In this document: positions 61,738 through 64,000 of the stretch, piece after piece | Layout of the letters: every line of letters begins with the position of its first letter | Numbering within the stretch: the first letter of the stretch is position 1 | Assembly (NCBI GenBank): GCA_903825395.1 | Contig: CAIKAF010000015.1 | Location: 124,001-188,000 of the forward strand | Direction of reading: 5' to 3' | DNA from: an uncultured Flavobacteriales bacterium | GTDB taxonomy: Bacteria > Bacteroidota > Bacteroidia > CAIKAF01 | DNA length: 64,000 nucleotides | Notes under the pieces: generated by a model | Seen by the model: the letters and a program-made list of their open reading frames with translations, nothing else | Told to the model about the DNA's origin: nothing | The model's database searches: none | Made by a program: the position numbers and the translations under genes

Positions 61738-61880
61738 GGGCGGGTTACGGGCTTTCTCAGGTAGTCCGCAGCTGCCGGAAGGCTGGCCCAGCGGGCTTGC
61801 GGTGGCTCCTAAAGTCGCCTCCGCACCACGCGGGCTAGGCTCCGGCATCTTTGCGGGCTACCTTGTTCAATCCCGCCCGC
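61738..61880 (+). repeat. R8: GC-rich intergenic hairpin element
   Basis: It starts GGGGCGGG, CGGGCTTTCTCAGG, and ends TTCAATCCCGCCCGCC. The arms at 61773-61789 and 61832-61847 pair as TGCCGGA/TCCGGCA and TGGCCC/GGGCTA (one GT wobble). The core is GCGGTGGCTCCTAAAGTCGCC. It lies between the convergent DUF4831 gene and pnp. Confidence 0.85.
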
Positions 61881-61905
61881 CATGCCCCATGAATTAAATC
61901 ACATG

Positions 61906-61932
61906 TCAAAAAAAATGCTCCCGAAGGAGCAT
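61906..61932 (-). terminator. Rho-independent terminator after pnp
   Basis: On the minus strand, ATGCTCC and GGAGCAT form a 7-base stem around a TTCG tetraloop, followed by eight T. It lies just after the pnp stop at 61942. Confidence 0.85.
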
Positions 61933-61941
61933 CTAAAATTT

Positions 61942-64000
61942 TTAATCTCTACGAGGCCGTGGCCGATCCCCTCTACCGGAATCCCTACCGCCCTCAGGAC
62001 GTGGACCGCGCTCCGGTGGAGCAACCCACCCTTCCGGCTTCGGCAACAATGCCCTGCGAGATAACCTGAGTTTACCAGTTGATTCATCAATTTCCAACAA
62101 CTGTACTTCAAGGGTATCACCCTCATTTAACACCTGAGCAATATCTGGGGTTTTCTCCCAAGCATATTCAGATATGTGAAGTAATCCCTCTTTCTTAGGT
62201 AAGATTTCAATAAAGGCTCCAAACGTGGTAATTTTCTTAACCACACCCATGAATTTATCTCCAGGAGTCGGAACAGTGGTCATCTGACGAATCCGGTCTT
62301 GAGCCATACGAATACCCTCTGGATCAGAACCTGCAATTTCAATCACACCCTTGTTGTCAACATCTTCCAAACTAATTACTGTATTGGTAGATTTCTGCAA
62401 CTCTTGAATGTGCTTACCACCAGGCCCTATAACCGCACCAATAAATTCGCCGGGAATAACCATGGTTACAATTTGAGGCACGAATGGCTTAAATTCTACC
62501 CTTGGATTGGCTTGAACAGAATCCATTACATCCAAAATATGCAAACGACCCCGCTTGGCTTGCTCCAATGCCTCTTTCAAAACTTCAAACGACAAACCAT
62601 TTACCTTGATATCCATTTGGCAAGCCGTAATTCCACCGCGGGTTCCAGCAACTTTAAAGTCCATGTCACCAAGGTGATCTTCATCACCTAAAATATCAGA
62701 TAAGATTGCATATTTCCCAGTTTCCTCATCTGAAATCAATCCCATTGCTATTCCAGAAACATGACTTGATACCGGAATACCAGCATCGTGCATGGCCAAA
62801 GACCCTGCACATACTGTGGCCATAGAACTTGAACCATTAGATTCCAAAATATCACTAACAATCCGTACGGAGTAGTCAAAATTAGATGGCACCACTTGCT
62901 TTAACGCTCTTAATGCCAAGTTTCCATGACCAACTTCCCGTCGACCGGTACCACGCATAGGCTTGGCCTCACCAGTTGAAAATGGAGGGAAATTGTAATG
63001 AAGTAAAAAACGATTTTTCCCTTCGAAAACTACCCCATCAATAATTTGCTCATCCAATTTTGTACCGAGCGTAACTGTGGTTAAAGATTGAGTTTCCCCG
63101 CGGGTAAATACCGCAGACCCATGAACCATAGGCAGATAATCCGTTTCAGCCCAAATGGGACGAATTTCATCCAATTTCCGACCATCCAATCGCTTTCTTT
63201 CATTTAATACACAATCCCGAACAGCCTTCTTTTCAACTGAATGGAAATACGACTTGATTAAAAAAGAGTTCTCGGAAGCTTCCTCAGCGGTTAAGCCCGA
63301 TACAAATTCATCACGAATGGCACGAAACTTTTCAGCGCGAAGTTTCTTATTGGGGTTTCCTTCATTGGCAATGTCATAAGCCCGCTGATATGCAAATGCA
63401 TAAATCCTAGACTTCAAATCCTCATTGTGCTTTTCATGCGTGTAAGCACGTTTAACTTTTCCAATTTTAGATGCCAATTCTACTTGGGCAGCAACCTGAA
63501 TTTTAATTGCTTTATGCGCCACTTCCAATGCCGAAAGCAAGGCATCCTCGCCCACTTCCTTCATTTCACCCTCAACCATAACAATATCGTTGGCATTGCC
63601 AGCAACCATCAAGTCCAAATCAGCACGTTCTAAATCCTTACGGTATGGATTAACTACAAAATTTCCGTCAATTCGAGCCACCCGAACTTCTGAAATGGGT
63701 GCAGTAAAAGGAATATCAGAAACAGCTATGGCAGCCGAAGCCGCTAAACCGGCCAAACAATCAGGCAACAACTCCTTATCATGACTTATCAAATACACCA
63801 ACACCTGAGTTTCTGCATGGAAATCATCAGGAAATGTAGGCCGAAGTGCTCGATCAATCAATCGAGAAATTAATATTTCTTGGTCTGAAGGCCGTGCTTC
63901 ACGCTTGAAAAACCCACCAGGGAAACGACCTGCAGATGCATACATTTCGCGGTAATCTACCGTTAAGGGCATAAAATCAACATTCTCGCCAGCTTCAGGA
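61942..64000 (-). CDS. pnp: Polynucleotide phosphorylase, 5' end beyond window
   Basis: The frame is open to the right window edge (about 685 residues seen, with PEAGENVDFMPLTVDYREMYAS at the edge). Two RNase PH domains are clear (AAGRFPGGFFKREARPSDQEILISRLIDRALRP; VTLGTKLDEQIIDGVVFEGKNRFLLHYNFPPFSTGE; DILGDEDHLGDMDFKVAGT with the catalytic Asp pair). A KH domain follows (PGEFIGAVIGPGGKHIQELQKST), then S1 (GVVKKITTFGAFIEILPKKEGLLHISE), and a C-terminal tail rich in Arg, Gly and Pro. It degrades RNA 3' to 5' using phosphate. The missing part is roughly the first 50 residues. Confidence 0.95.
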   Translation of the reverse strand, partial: PEAGENVDFMPLTVDYREMYASAGRFPGGFFKREARPSDQEILISRLIDRALRPTFPDDFHAETQVLVYLISHDKELLPDCLAGLAASAAIAVSDIPFTAPISEVRVARIDGNFVVNPYRKDLERADLDLMVAGNANDIVMVEGEMKEVGEDALLSALEVAHKAIKIQVAAQVELASKIGKVKRAYTHEKHNEDLKSRIYAFAYQRAYDIANEGNPNKKLRAEKFRAIRDEFVSGLTAEEASENSFLIKSYFHSVEKKAVRDCVLNERKRLDGRKLDEIRPIWAETDYLPMVHGSAVFTRGETQSLTTVTLGTKLDEQIIDGVVFEGKNRFLLHYNFPPFSTGEAKPMRGTGRREVGHGNLALRALKQVVPSNFDYSVRIVSDILESNGSSSMATVCAGSLAMHDAGIPVSSHVSGIAMGLISDEETGKYAILSDILGDEDHLGDMDFKVAGTRGGITACQMDIKVNGLSFEVLKEALEQAKRGRLHILDVMDSVQANPRVEFKPFVPQIVTMVIPGEFIGAVIGPGGKHIQELQKSTNTVISLEDVDNKGVIEIAGSDPEGIRMAQDRIRQMTTVPTPGDKFMGVVKKITTFGAFIEILPKKEGLLHISEYAWEKTPDIAQVLNEGDTLEVQLLEIDESTGKLRLSRRALLPKPEGWVAPPERGPRPEGGRDSGRGDRPRPRRD

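Noticed and set aside
4781-61880. R elements as integron attC sites
   Set aside because: They are folded and variable in the arms like attC, but lack the RYYYAAC/GTRRRRY outer core sites, are scattered singly, and no integrase is present.

Overview
This 64 kb window comes from a Bacteroidota chromosome. The signs are: two proteins ending in type IX secretion (T9SS) sorting domains, the gliding genes gldF and gldG next to dnaN, Bacteroidota-restricted families (DUF2490, DUF4831, a split 5'-nucleotidase, GldG/DUF4340), and several TAnnTTTG -7 boxes, the form used by the Bacteroidota housekeeping sigma factor. Most of the DNA is ordinary housekeeping sequence. I see no rRNA, tRNA, CRISPR array, transposase or phage gene.

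Layout. 1-4.7 kb: inorganic-carbon uptake cluster (dabA 3' end, dabB, a SulP anion transporter, a DUF2490 protein). 4.8-11.4 kb: repeat-rich accessory block holding a hicAB toxin-antitoxin pair and three secreted proteins, bounded by two repeat families. 11.5-20.6 kb: dusB, a LolA-like protein, a pabA-type amidotransferase, radC, rocD, an RNA methyltransferase, a WD40 protein and dapA. 20.6-28 kb: ftsK, an M1 peptidase, rpmB, an HMG-CoA lyase-like gene and pyrD. 28-32 kb: a probable operon gpmA, phosphatase, P-loop ATPase, recQ. 32-39 kb: fabH, a saccharopine dehydrogenase-like gene, pckA and a two-gene 5'-nucleotidase. 39-48.7 kb: dnaA, an MMPL transporter, an AAA ATPase divergent from a WYL regulator, an S41 protease and a dienoyl-CoA reductase-like gene. 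48.7-49.5 kb: non-coding stretch with an orphan promoter. 49.5-57 kb: minus-strand genes for an NlpC/P60 peptidase, thiolase, an NAD(P)-binding protein, dnaN, DUF4340, gldG and gldF. 57-64 kb: a T9SS protein, a sodium symporter, a DUF4831 protein and most of pnp.

The most unusual feature is a family of eight GC-rich intergenic elements of about 125-143 bp (called R1-R8 here), spread over the window in both orientations. Each has similar ends and a similar central core. Between them lie two arms whose sequence differs in every copy but which stay complementary to each other within the copy. That is the mark of a selected hairpin (a structured RNA, or a DNA element recognised as a folded strand), and I know no named family that matches.

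A second family is a 153-bp-period tandem repeat in two arrays. One unit of the first array is interrupted by hicAB. The second array breaks off next to R2. R1 and R2 face each other across the block.
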